Origin: an uncultured Succinivibrio sp. | GTDB lineage: Bacteria > Pseudomonadota > Gammaproteobacteria > Enterobacterales > Succinivibrionaceae | Reading direction: 5' to 3' | Length of the DNA stretch: 64,000 nt | Assembly (NCBI GenBank): GCA_902785325.1 | Contig: CACZXZ010000007.1 | Coordinates: 1 to 64,000 of the forward strand | Shown here: piece by piece, positions 50,201-57,841 of the stretch | Layout: every line of letters starts with the position of its first letter | Numbering within the stretch: position 1 is the first letter of the stretch | Program-made: the position numbers and the translations under genes | Notes under the pieces: generated by a model | The model's database searches: none | What the model saw: only the letters and a program-made list of their open reading frames with translations | Told to the model about the DNA's origin: nothing

Positions 50201-52499
50201 AGAGTTATCGAATGGTGGTAACTATATCACTGATGGTACAGGTCACTTTATTATTGAGATTATTCAATCTTGCGTACCTGAGGTAGATGTTACAGTTCAA
50301 GTAGGTAATACTACTATCGATTTCCATTTGAAAGTCGATAAGATGTCTTTTGAAATTAAGTCAGAGCCTTCTACTATTGAACGTTGGATTACATCTAATG
50401 TAACTTTATATATTCCTGATGAAATTATCGCTAAAGGTGGTAGCTTTGACTTCTTGCAAAAGGGATTACAGGTTGAGTGGTCTGTCGATGGTGGTGATGA
50501 AAATGGTAAAGTATCAGAATCTACTGTAACTATGACTTCTGATGGTAAATCATCTGTCGTATTTACCCCTAATGTTGCAAGAACAGAAACCTATAACGCA
50601 ACAATTATAGCTACTATTCCTGAATATAATGCAAGTTATAAAACAAATGTGGAAGTTAAGATTTGGGGTGGTCGCACTACTGATTTAACAACTTCTAGTG
50701 CTTCTATTGATGGTGGTCAATACGCAACTATTACTTATAAGAATTTAAGACCTTCAACTGTTGATAATCCTAACTCTGTTGACTTTAACGTCAAGAGTGG
50801 TGCTTGTCGTGTAGAAAATACACAACCTGCTGATGTTACACCTTTAACTAATGCTAATATTGGTAATACTGTTACAGCAAATGTTGATGATCAAGGTGTG
50901 GCTACTGCTTATGTGATTGGTTCTACCGATGCAAATACAACTGGTAATTGTATTGTTACAGCAAAAACAGAAGATCCTTATTTGAATGAGCCACATCGTG
51001 AAAAGCCTCAGGCTGTCGTTGCTAACAACGTTTACGATGCTGTATGGTCACAAGTACCTACCGTAGTATTCTATGAAGATCCTTTCTTAGTTGAATTAGA
51101 TAAATTAAAGAATGATACTAAGGTAACCTTTGGTATTGATAACAACTCTGCTGAAGTTGAAACTATTGCAAGCTTCGCTTTACGTCCTCGTATGAGATTA
51201 GCTCGTGCGCCAAATAATGCTTTTGCTACTAATACAGTGATTGCTAAGAACAAAAAAGCAAGTTCTGAATATCTAGTAACTGGTGATCACTCAATCTCTA
51301 TTGTTGAAGGTGTTCAAGCTACTTACTATCACGATGCTTACAATACACAAGCTCCTATTGATTTATCTGTTTACTTTAACGGTCAAGGTAGTGGTGATAC
51401 AGGCTTAGAGATTAAGCACGTAGAGCCTATGGTGTTTAGCTCTCAAGGTTTAGCTAATAGTGATTCTATGACACCCTCTGATTTAAAAGTTTTAGATACT
51501 AAGCTAAATTCTCGTAGTTTACCTACATATTCAGGCATCAATTCTAGTGGTGTTACTCAGTACAACGGTACTGACACTATGGACTACAAGACCAATTACG
51601 GCTATGAGTTTGATGGTCTATTACCAAATACTGATGTAACTGTTACAGCAACTAATACTACTTTAAGTGGTGTTGATGCAGATGGTAATGCTGTAAGAAG
51701 TGCAAATTCCTTAAAGCTTCATGTTGATAATGATGGCAAGATTAAATTTGGTGTAAATCAAGTAACCGACTACAACGTTAAAGACATCAATTTAAAGATT
51801 GCTTATCAAGAAAATTACAAGGGTACTGTTTTAACTGAGAAGGATTTCAAGGTTAACTTATATCAATATCCTTTACAGATGACCACTGATAAAGATGAGA
51901 TCGTAGCAGATGACTCTTTCGTTGCTACTGTTTCAGGAGGTAAGCCTGGAGAAAGGGTTTCATGGACTTTAGAGAGTGGTGATGGTGAGATCGTAAGCAA
52001 GGATGAAGTGTTCAATTCCAATGGCGTTGCTTGTGCTACATACCATGCAGATATATATGTAAATGGACAAATTTTAGATATAGCATCTAATACGCATGGC
52101 TTATATATGACAGGACTTGTTGATGTTACAAAAGTAACTAGTCAAACTTTAAAAGTAGAATTTGGCTTTTATCAGTTAGGAAGCAAAACTGCGTACACAA
52201 ATAAGAAAGGTATCAATAAAGTAGTTAAATCAATAAGTGCTTCAGGTAGCTCTTTTGGAGAAAGTTTATCTATCAATGGTGTTAATATTCCACTTTATAA
52301 GTCTAATTGTGCAACTTCAACAGGTTGCCCTACAAATGGTGGTGGTTTTGGTACAGCTTGCAATTATTCAAGATCAGGAACTCTAGAAGATTTAGGAATA
52401 ACTCCTTCAGAGCAATATTCGGTAACATTAAATGCCTTTGCAGGTGATTTTGGATGCTATGGTCCTTCTTGGATATATGTTACCTTTTATTATGAATAG
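47238..52499 (+). CDS. inverse autotransporter adhesin (intimin/invasin type) with exchangeable C-terminus
   Basis: 1753 residues, outer membrane. Signal peptide at residues 1-34 (cleavage after KAFA). A low-complexity Lys/Thr/Pro/Gln region runs to ~380. The inverse-autotransporter beta-barrel includes HLGIGERFYP (from ~730), MIGLNFVVDHDLDRGHTRGS, EERPASGWDIFVEYW, YNPFPAISLEAKHQQSLKTG and the RSMFIKRDYTMPLQY region (~930). Several Ig-like domains follow (~990-1600), as in invasins. At residue 1597 the sequence VACAT coincides with the start sequence of eight downstream silent cassettes; the last ~156 residues (Cys-rich, with a SINGVNIPLY segment) are the currently expressed variant. The SD before ATG 47238 is weak. 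Confidence 0.88.
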   Translation: MDYRKVFRFAYKALFTSVMVTAFAVIPCQKAFANEGLPTIDIALPKIQVKTPVVNATNNTKNKKIDELNTSNNINNIKTSKVASSTTNMQEKTKAKARVVASESSQLPSLDFGIKSTKKQEQVKNTQPLVKPMVTNITKPKVKEQKQQVIAETKTVQPSLIETKPKIVPALKPATVKVESKSKVQPLLAKNQNNENIKADPVKVNKPVVEPVQVQQALPNLSQGIAHTKVASQKEVAQTTIEPSALPKVASPVVDSDKEILSLQNNQEQIELVDDFETSRKRHETEPVTTKKPFKETPIKATMANNNSSVTSTTTNKVATSTTTVATAPLNLDDDDLLAPAQADEISANKQTTQETLEEDQDLLTQASDYLFGGVPSVALPNAVKRSLEANNVVYSTQTPVDDSTGTKLVSQFGGQGMISQNGVIPDNTGNTKTQFQFEAKHAQSFAQINQTTKKGDLSAFNNVTDKLNLPRITQVFEHNLSLDQANGKRYQGNNGNGPKNEDGQAVCTLDLPCLPMYGKYMLKLDEENDFQHFTVANSEDLTAPKKPQSPLALPVLAQYDARFLALDKDAQKKQALKNGAKTQKDYIIEKMREQGIIIVRVDNDPTKPKLKSEEDLKVASTDDLINEQEKLYKFIGVTGEFVRNYSQAQDKKEFIQSLALNKVNGVINENLDKYLEAYDGVNAEITARISFKDSSLEIEPDGKVLVPLYSVPKFLTYMQGGITTGTESRKIAHLGIGERFYPQAVDMKDLGHHMIGLNFVVDHDLDRGHTRGSIGIEYMQDNLKVIANIYRRLSSWRDSEEFEKGYVEERPASGWDIFVEYWIKAKFAVEAGLTHWIGRDISPFGGVTDEKDLEDSPYIAEVGVKYNPFPAISLEAKHQQSLKTGSHKNTYFGLNFNIPLGDNFSWQQAFDPDATNRASGSNIATSRSMFIKRDYTMPLQYRAKPGVYYIYFEKPLGDNKYLFRVEDGLHRPAPYTPVHVTPHHPSVELSNGGNYITDGTGHFIIEIIQSCVPEVDVTVQVGNTTIDFHLKVDKMSFEIKSEPSTIERWITSNVTLYIPDEIIAKGGSFDFLQKGLQVEWSVDGGDENGKVSESTVTMTSDGKSSVVFTPNVARTETYNATIIATIPEYNASYKTNVEVKIWGGRTTDLTTSSASIDGGQYATITYKNLRPSTVDNPNSVDFNVKSGACRVENTQPADVTPLTNANIGNTVTANVDDQGVATAYVIGSTDANTTGNCIVTAKTEDPYLNEPHREKPQAVVANNVYDAVWSQVPTVVFYEDPFLVELDKLKNDTKVTFGIDNNSAEVETIASFALRPRMRLARAPNNAFATNTVIAKNKKASSEYLVTGDHSISIVEGVQATYYHDAYNTQAPIDLSVYFNGQGSGDTGLEIKHVEPMVFSSQGLANSDSMTPSDLKVLDTKLNSRSLPTYSGINSSGVTQYNGTDTMDYKTNYGYEFDGLLPNTDVTVTATNTTLSGVDADGNAVRSANSLKLHVDNDGKIKFGVNQVTDYNVKDINLKIAYQENYKGTVLTEKDFKVNLYQYPLQMTTDKDEIVADDSFVATVSGGKPGERVSWTLESGDGEIVSKDEVFNSNGVACATYHADIYVNGQILDIASNTHGLYMTGLVDVTKVTSQTLKVEFGFYQLGSKTAYTNKKGINKVVKSISASGSSFGESLSINGVNIPLYKSNCATSTGCPTNGGGFGTACNYSRSGTLEDLGITPSEQYSVTLNAFAGDFGCYGPSWIYVTFYYE
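52026..52040 (+). repeat. cassette junction site in the expressed adhesin gene
   Basis: GTTGCTTGTGCTACA. Core GCTTGTGCTA (52029-52038) differs by one base (T for C) from the core GCTTGCGCTA in the silent cassettes. It codes VACAT in the last strand of an Ig-like domain, so exchange here would preserve the fold and frame. Confidence 0.7.
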
Positions 52500-52550
52500 T
52501 TGATCCTTCCTTATAAATTAATCCCTTTATAAAAATAAATATGGATCTGA

Positions 52551-53021
52551 ATTGCTTGCGCTAGAACCATTGTTCTTGTTCCATTTACAAACATTAAAAT
52601 TGATTTTTATAGCGAACAATATAACGGTCAACGTAATGTTGCTGTTAATTTTAAAGACGTTGAAGTTGAATCAATAGCAACTAGGTCTAACTTTGCAGGC
52701 AATTATAAAAAGAACTATTCTTACAGAGCAAATTTAACGATTCCTTTTTTTAAATTTGTTAAAAGAATTTATTTTTACCAAACAGGTTTATGGGATGATC
52801 AAGGTTTTGTTGAAGTCAATGATGTTTATAGAAAAGGTGTATCTTCAACAATTCTTACAGGAAATAAATCAGGTTGGTATGAATATACATCCGACCAAGT
52901 TCAAGAAATTATATCAAAAAGTTCAGGTAACACTGTAAAAGTTGCTATTGGTGTTCATGATATATATGGAGCAAGATCTGATGCTTGTGGAACAACAGTT
53001 ATTTACTTTTCTTACAAATAA
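52551..53021 (+). CDS. silent C-terminal cassette 1 (forward)
   Basis: Open from the junction ATTGCTTGCGCTA (core 52554-52563) for 156 codons to TAA 53019. It begins IACARTIVLVPF, in the same frame relative to the core as the adhesin, and ends TTVIYFSYK like the expressed tip (WIYVTFYYE). No start codon, SD or promoter. It contains a KSGWYEYTSDQVQEII region. Its fold is unknown but beta-rich. Confidence 0.75.
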   Translation: MACARTIVLVPFTNIKIDFYSEQYNGQRNVAVNFKDVEVESIATRSNFAGNYKKNYSYRANLTIPFFKFVKRIYFYQTGLWDDQGFVEVNDVYRKGVSSTILTGNKSGWYEYTSDQVQEIISKSSGNTVKVAIGVHDIYGARSDACGTTVIYFSYK

Positions 53022-53088
53022 TTTAGATCAAACTTTTAATATATTTTTTTCTTTCATTTACAGCTAGAACATGCTGTTCTATTACATA

Positions 53089-53568
53089 ATTGCTTGCGCT
53101 AAAGTCCATGCATCTATGGATTTAGCCCTTCAAGATATTAATATAAAATCAAAGTCTTTAATAAAATCTGTTTATGATACAGTAGTTGTAAAAACAACTG
53201 CTCAAACCATTCATTTTAGTGTAAATTGGATTAATGGTAGTACAACGGTAAAGACTGATAATAAAAGACTTAACAAAAAAGTGAAATCTATATCCATTCA
53301 ATTATCTGCAAATGGAATTAAGTTTTATATCAATAATGTAAAAATAAATCTTTCAAGAATTAGTACAAATCTCTGTTTAATGGGTTGCCCTTTACCTGGC
53401 AATTATGGAGGAATGGGATGTAATTATACATGGAAGTTATCTGATACTACTTTAGAAAAATTAGGTATTGAACCTGCTGAGCAATATATTATAAATGTAA
53501 TTGATTCCCTTGATGAATACGGATGTAGATCAGGTGTTAGTGGATCAATTACCTTTAATTATTTTTAA
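53089..53568 (+). CDS. silent C-terminal cassette 2 (forward)
   Basis: Core at 53092-53101; 159 codons beginning IACAKVHASMDL. It is the closest relative of the expressed tip: VKSISIQLSANGIKFYINNV matches VKSISASGSSFGESLSINGV, and the Cys/Gly-rich CPLPGNYGGMGCNY matches CPTNGGGFGTACNY. It ends GSITFNYF. An upstream in-frame ATG (53071) exists but without SD, so expression is expected only after recombination. Confidence 0.78.
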   Translation: MACAKVHASMDLALQDINIKSKSLIKSVYDTVVVKTTAQTIHFSVNWINGSTTVKTDNKRLNKKVKSISIQLSANGIKFYINNVKINLSRISTNLCLMGCPLPGNYGGMGCNYTWKLSDTTLEKLGIEPAEQYIINVIDSLDEYGCRSGVSGSITFNYF

Positions 53569-53606
53569 ATTATATTAATCCCATGTTTATTATTCTAAAA
53601 AGCTAA

Positions 53607-54197
53607 GTTGCTTGCGCCACCGTATTTGGAAAAATTCCATATTACGAAGGTATAAACATCAAATCAGCAACTCCTACTAGGTTGTTTACTAGTGTAGTAA
53701 TCCCAATAAATAGTTGGAGGATAACAAAAGAAAATCCTTTTCTTGCTAAAATGCCATACTATGAATTGTCATATCATGGTAGTTTAGTAACAACAACACA
53801 ACAATATTTAATCTTTCACGGAGCAAAAAACACTGAATACAATTTATATTTCGTTAGTGATCCAAATTTTATCGATGGATCTGTCGGTATTCCTTCGGAT
53901 TATCGCTACTTTTACGGAATTAGCATGTATGATCCTATATCAACAGGTTTAGGTAATGCTGAACGAGCTTATTTATCTTCTTACTTTAAAATAAACGGTT
54001 TTCCATTAGCAAATAGGGACTTCTTTAACAATAAAGTTATAAAGTTTACAACAAATAATAATGGTGATTATACTTTCATGCTAACTACTTGTTCGACAAG
54101 TAGCCATATATTAAGTTTTACTGCATATTTCTATTTAAAGGATTATGAGCAACATAAATTGATTTATAGCCATTCCATTCACAATATATTTGATTAA
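53607..54197 (+). CDS. silent C-terminal cassette 3 (forward)
   Basis: Junction GTTGCTTGCGCCACC (core 53610-53619, one base different), coding VACAT as in the expressed gene; 196 codons, beginning VACATVFGKIPYYEG. It belongs to a second sequence class shared with cassettes 4 and 7: a G-x-P-x-D-x-x-YFYG segment and FTTNNNGDYTFMLTTC near the end. No own start. Confidence 0.72.
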   Translation, partial: VACATVFGKIPYYEGINIKSATPTRLFTSVVIPINSWRITKENPFLAKMPYYELSYHGSLVTTTQQYLIFHGAKNTEYNLYFVSDPNFIDGSVGIPSDYRYFYGISMYDPISTGLGNAERAYLSSYFKINGFPLANRDFFNNKVIKFTTNNNGDYTFMLTTCSTSSHILSFTAYFYLKDYEQHKLIYSHSIHNIFD

Positions 54198-54231
54198 AAT
54201 TCTTACGATCATTTGCGATCAATAGAATTTT
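54196..54231. terminator. hairpin between converging cassettes
   Basis: AAAATTCT (54196-54203) and AGAATTTT (54224-54231) form an 8-bp stem between the ends of cassettes 3 and 4, with T or A tracts on both sides; it could end transcription from either direction. Confidence 0.5.
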
Positions 54232-54255
54232 AAATTTAAACAAGTGAATTTTTTA

Positions 54256-54921
54256 TTATTGATATACCCAACAAATTGGTAAAAATACATTTACTTCAGG
54301 ATTTAAAGGATCAATATTATCTAACCAAGTTTCAATAGGCTTAGAATTATTTTCATAACCTTCTAGCCAAACTCTTAATTTAATTCCACCTGAATGTGGA
54401 TTACAGATACACAATGTAAATTGAAATACATAATTTCCATTATTATCTGTTGTAAATGTATCTGATAATCCATTAAAATCCATTAAATTCAAAGATTTTT
54501 TTTGAAGATATTCGGACCACCAACCTGGTCTTTCAACAGTATCATCCGTAATAGGAATATATGTTGTTAAACCATAGTAATAATCAATATCGTCAGGTGT
54601 ACCGAATGATGTATGAATTGAGTTATCAGCAATAATCGATTTAAAAGTATATTTAGTATTGCGAGCTCCATGAAAGTAAATCTTTTGGGCTGTATAGGAA
54701 TCAGTGTAATGATCTTTTGTATGTAAATTTTGTCTTATATTATATTTTCTTGCATCTTTACACTCATAAGCTTCAATGTATTCCACAAAAGGCTTTGATA
54801 GTGTAATAGTAAAGATATTTAATGGTATTGATTTACTTAATAAAGTGGAAGTAATAGCTTTAGCTTTTACTTTAATAGTTTTATCAAAAGGTACTATTCC
54901 CTTTGTAGTAGCGCAAGCAAT
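54256..54921 (-). CDS. silent C-terminal cassette 4 (reverse)
   Basis: On the minus strand the junction ATTGCTTGCGCTA (core 54918-54909) opens 221 codons beginning IACATTKGIVPFDKTIKVKA. It is of the same class as cassettes 3 and 7: TPDDIDYYYGLTTYIPI and FTTDNNGNYVFQFTLCIC, then KLRVWLEGYEN. It lies in inverted orientation to the adhesin site, so inversion of 52.03-54.91 kb would put it in frame. Confidence 0.75.
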   Translation of the reverse strand: MACATTKGIVPFDKTIKVKAKAITSTLLSKSIPLNIFTITLSKPFVEYIEAYECKDARKYNIRQNLHTKDHYTDSYTAQKIYFHGARNTKYTFKSIIADNSIHTSFGTPDDIDYYYGLTTYIPITDDTVERPGWWSEYLQKKSLNLMDFNGLSDTFTTDNNGNYVFQFTLCICNPHSGGIKLRVWLEGYENNSKPIETWLDNIDPLNPEVNVFLPICWVYQ

Positions 54922-54986
54922 TATACTGAATGTTCTTTATTTAAAATTCATTAGAATAGATTATTAAACAATATTTATGATCTACT

Positions 54987-55175
54987 TTATTTGGTTCTAT
55001 AAGTAAAAGAAAACTTAAATTCCTTTAAGATAAGCCATATTTGCATTTCTTTACTACCACAATCACGAAACAAAAAACTCAAAGTATTTGAAGTTTCAAA
55101 ATTTAAATCAGATTCTGAAATATTCAAATGCTTATTTTGAATGGGTGAACAATACATATTTATAGAGCCAGTAAA
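54987..55175 (-). pseudogene. orphan 3' end of a cassette
   Basis: Directly after the TAG of cassette 5, the same minus-strand frame stays open for 62 codons (from FTGSINMYCSPIQNKHLNIS to FSFTYRTK, stop 54987-54989). Its FETSNTLSFLFRDCGS and MQIWLILKE resemble the end of cassette 4, not of cassette 5, and it has no junction core. It is best read as a cassette remnant that lost its 5' part. Confidence 0.55.
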
Positions 55176-55619
55176 CTAGTATAATGCGCAAATTCTAAAA
55201 GCAGATTGTCTCAAACCAACTCCTAAAGAACTATTACTTGATATAGTTACAGGCATAGTCACTTCATAAGAAGGACTTCTTTCAGGGCATAAAGGACAAA
55301 AAGTTCCTGAGTAAACAGTCTTGCCGTTAATTTTAAAGTTGCAAGTTCCATTGCCACAAGCAAATTGTACAGAATAGCTTTTGATGTTTTCGGGATACAA
55401 AAATTCTGAAGCTGTATAAGTATGGGTTATGCTTTGTGGACCTGAAGATTCAACAAAATCTCCAAATGGTATTCCTACATATAAACCATATTGTCTACAT
55501 CTTTCTCGTGTGCTTGTAGGTGGGATAAATCTAATTGATACATTTGCACTAATATCGTTGGCAGTCACCTTTATAGTTTCAGTAAACGGAGATATACCTT
55601 TAACAGTAGCGCAAGCAAT
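55176..55619 (-). CDS. silent C-terminal cassette 5 (reverse)
   Basis: Core 55616-55607; 147 codons beginning IACATVKGISPFTETIKVTA and ending QSAFRICALY, comparable with NMSAFVSVLFYYK of cassette 6. Cys-rich centre (FACGNGTCNFKINGKTVYSG) with the x-ING motif shared by the expressed tip and cassettes 2 and 6. The stop TAG (55178-55176) is in frame with the orphan 3' end that follows. Confidence 0.75.
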   Translation of the reverse strand: MACATVKGISPFTETIKVTANDISANVSIRFIPPTSTRERCRQYGLYVGIPFGDFVESSGPQSITHTYTASEFLYPENIKSYSVQFACGNGTCNFKINGKTVYSGTFCPLCPERSPSYEVTMPVTISSNSSLGVGLRQSAFRICALY

Positions 55620-55679
55620 TATCTTTTTTGGAGAATATAATTGTTTTGATTAAGAGTTTTGGGCAAGGATTTTTATGAT

Positions 55680-56183
55680 CTACTTATAATAGAAAAGTAC
55701 ACTAACAAATGCAGACATATTAAGATCACTACCCCAACCGTCATCATCGTCAATCACATAGCATGAAATTGTTAAGGAAGAATCAGTAGGGACATTATTC
55801 CAAAAGGTTTTAGTTCTTTGATAATAACTATCAGGGTTTGATGTTGAAGCTACTTTAGTTCCATTGATATACATATTAGCATAATTATCAAAAGAGCCTT
55901 TTATAGTGGCTGTATTGATGTATTTAGTATGTCTTGTCTTACTTGCTTCAAACGAAAAACTTACCCAATAGGCTGAATGATTTATGCCTTTATTTAAAAC
56001 TGTATAACCTGCATCACAACGATGCGTAATATTTCCTGCTGACCAACCAAAATGTTGAAAGATTAACACTTCCCAATTTCTAATTGCTTGTGAAGCCTTT
56101 GCCATGCTACCTGTATCAATAGTTGCTCTAGGTACTATCGTAGTAAGAAAAGGTGTAATACCACGACCTCTAGCGCAAGCAAT
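55680..56183 (-). CDS. silent C-terminal cassette 6 (reverse)
   Basis: Core 56180-56171; 167 codons beginning IACARGRGITPFLTTIVPRA, with MYINGTKVAST and the ending NMSAFVSVLFYYK. Same broad class as the expressed tip and cassettes 2 and 5. No own start; the internal ATG at 56105 lacks an SD. Confidence 0.75.
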   Translation of the reverse strand: MACARGRGITPFLTTIVPRATIDTGSMAKASQAIRNWEVLIFQHFGWSAGNITHRCDAGYTVLNKGINHSAYWVSFSFEASKTRHTKYINTATIKGSFDNYANMYINGTKVASTSNPDSYYQRTKTFWNNVPTDSSLTISCYVIDDDDGWGSDLNMSAFVSVLFYYK

Positions 56184-56211
56184 TCAAATAGCTTTAATCA
56201 ATTCTAGGGGA

Positions 56212-56790
56212 TTAATTTGTATTAAAATCTACTGATATAGAATTTCCTGTTTGATAACTAGTTAAAGTCCATGTGCCTTTCATATAATGAGGAGTAAACC
56301 AACACTCTAAAAAAGCTATTTGAATTTTGCCGTTATTGTCAGTTGAATAGTCAAATGTAAAATTACGGTCATCTTTAATTAAGCAGTGAGAAGAAAAGTT
56401 ACCTAAATCCGTAATATCACATGATTTAATTTGACTATTAGGAATTAAATAAGCATTACCTAAACCTGTAATTGCATTATTAGTATCGTCAATAATATAG
56501 AATCGTCCGTCATGACACATTTCTTCGTTCAATAATTTACATTTATTACGAAATGTAAGCTTGTATTTTGTATTTGCTTTTGCTTTAAAAGTAATGCGAG
56601 CCCAATTATAAGAACCTGTATTATAGCCAAAAGCATAAAAGAGAGAATTAAAGTAATTTTTTACGTCTGAAAAATAAAATTCACGAATTAAAATGTTTAC
56701 ATTAGCTTTTAAATCACGTTTATCAATGGTACTTGCAAGGTTTATTTTACTGTTATAAGGGATAATTCCGATCACGCTAGCGCAAGCAAA
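56212..56790 (-). CDS. silent C-terminal cassette 7 (reverse)
   Basis: Core 56787-56778, first codon TTT instead of ATT/GTT, 192 codons beginning FACASVIGIIPYNSKINLAS. Second class: KAKANTKYKLTFRNKC, then FDYSTDNNGKIQIAFLEC near the end. Spacing to cassette 6 is 28 bases. Confidence 0.75.
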   Translation of the reverse strand, partial: FACASVIGIIPYNSKINLASTIDKRDLKANVNILIREFYFSDVKNYFNSLFYAFGYNTGSYNWARITFKAKANTKYKLTFRNKCKLLNEEMCHDGRFYIIDDTNNAITGLGNAYLIPNSQIKSCDITDLGNFSSHCLIKDDRNFTFDYSTDNNGKIQIAFLECWFTPHYMKGTWTLTSYQTGNSISVDFNTN

Positions 56791-56841
56791 CCTATTTACT
56801 TATCATTTACCAAACTCTTTTAACCCTGTTTTTATATGATC

Positions 56842-57312
56842 TTATTGTCTAGTAATGGTATAAATTAAAACATCATCATCTACGGTAATTTTAAAGGTAT
56901 TAGTTCCATACGGTAGTGTTTGAACAGTGTAACAAATTCCAACAGTACACCTACCTAAATTAGCTCCATTAAAGTTGTATATATAAGTCATTGAAGGCGA
57001 ACAAATATTTGTTAATTTTGAAACAACAGTTCCGTATGGACCTTCTATTTTAATTGGTAAATCAGAGTAAATTTGTCTAAAACCACCAAACATTATATAA
57101 GGCTGACCATTACCACTTATACCTGTAATAAGAGCTGAAGTTCCACTTAAATAAGTGCCTGTGTAATGTGTATAATAGTCAAATAAATATAAACTTCTTG
57201 GCACTTTTTGATAAATCACAACCTTAGTAGCAAAGCTATTCGTAACCGTAGTTGCACGTTGCTTGATAGAGTATCGGTATGAAGGAATACTCTTAGTTTT
57301 AGCGCAAGCAAT
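56842..57312 (-). CDS. silent C-terminal cassette 8 (reverse)
   Basis: Core 57309-57300; 156 codons beginning IACAKTKSIPSYRYS. A third class: Gly-rich YLSGTSALITGISGNGQPYI and a small Ig-like end (YGTNTFKITVDDDVLIYTIT). Most distal cassette; inversion with the adhesin site would flip about 5.3 kb. Confidence 0.72.
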   Translation of the reverse strand: MACAKTKSIPSYRYSIKQRATTVTNSFATKVVIYQKVPRSLYLFDYYTHYTGTYLSGTSALITGISGNGQPYIMFGGFRQIYSDLPIKIEGPYGTVVSKLTNICSPSMTYIYNFNGANLGRCTVGICYTVQTLPYGTNTFKITVDDDVLIYTITRQ

Positions 57313-57841
57313 ACTTTTTTATTTTGAAATTTCAAAATTTATTTAGCTATTTTGTTCACTTTTAATTAGTTTTTAATTTATTAAATATAGTAGTAATTAA
57401 AATTGCATATTAGAATTTACAATAATCAGCAGATTTGAATTTTTAGTCTAAATTTGGTTAAAAAATTTGCAGTGAAATTTGAGTTAAATTTTAGGGGATT
57501 AATGTCATACTTTTTGAAGTAGGTTTTCCGTGAATTTGATGATATTTTTAAAGTTGTACAAAATATGTTATAGAACAATAGAGATCATAAAAATGACATT
57601 GTTTTGTTAGTGTTTGTATAGATTATATAATAAATTTTTCAGTATATATTTCAATGTAGAATAAAATAGAGATAAAAGGTTTAAAATAATTGTCATGACT
57701 AATAAAAATTGGCTAGAAAATAATAGATCTTGACTATAATCTTCTGAAGAAGGAGCTATTCCTGATTTTAAATGTATAAAAAATTCAATTAAGAATTACC
57801 TTACTTAGATAGTGTCTAATTGAGCCAAATAGGAGATTAGC
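57313..57841. other. 529-base AT-rich gap beyond the last cassette
   Basis: No ORF, tRNA or cassette site seen. It contains one copy of the dispersed palindrome (57689-57700, AATTGTCATGAC) and a TATAAT at 57734-57739 that may belong to the promoter of the next gene. Confidence 0.5.

Noticed and set aside
54776..55653. Plus-strand ORFs 54776-54967 and 55429-55653
   Set aside because: They lie over minus-strand cassettes 4 and 5, which have better coding features and the junction core.
52551..57312. Cassettes as integron gene cassettes
   Set aside because: They carry a constant 5' coding site, not 3' attC sites, occur in both orientations, and lack starts.
52551..57312. Cassette exchange by pilS-like gene conversion
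   Set aside because: Conversion needs homology on both sides; only the 5' junction is shared and the 3' ends are unrelated, so inversion at a short site fits better.
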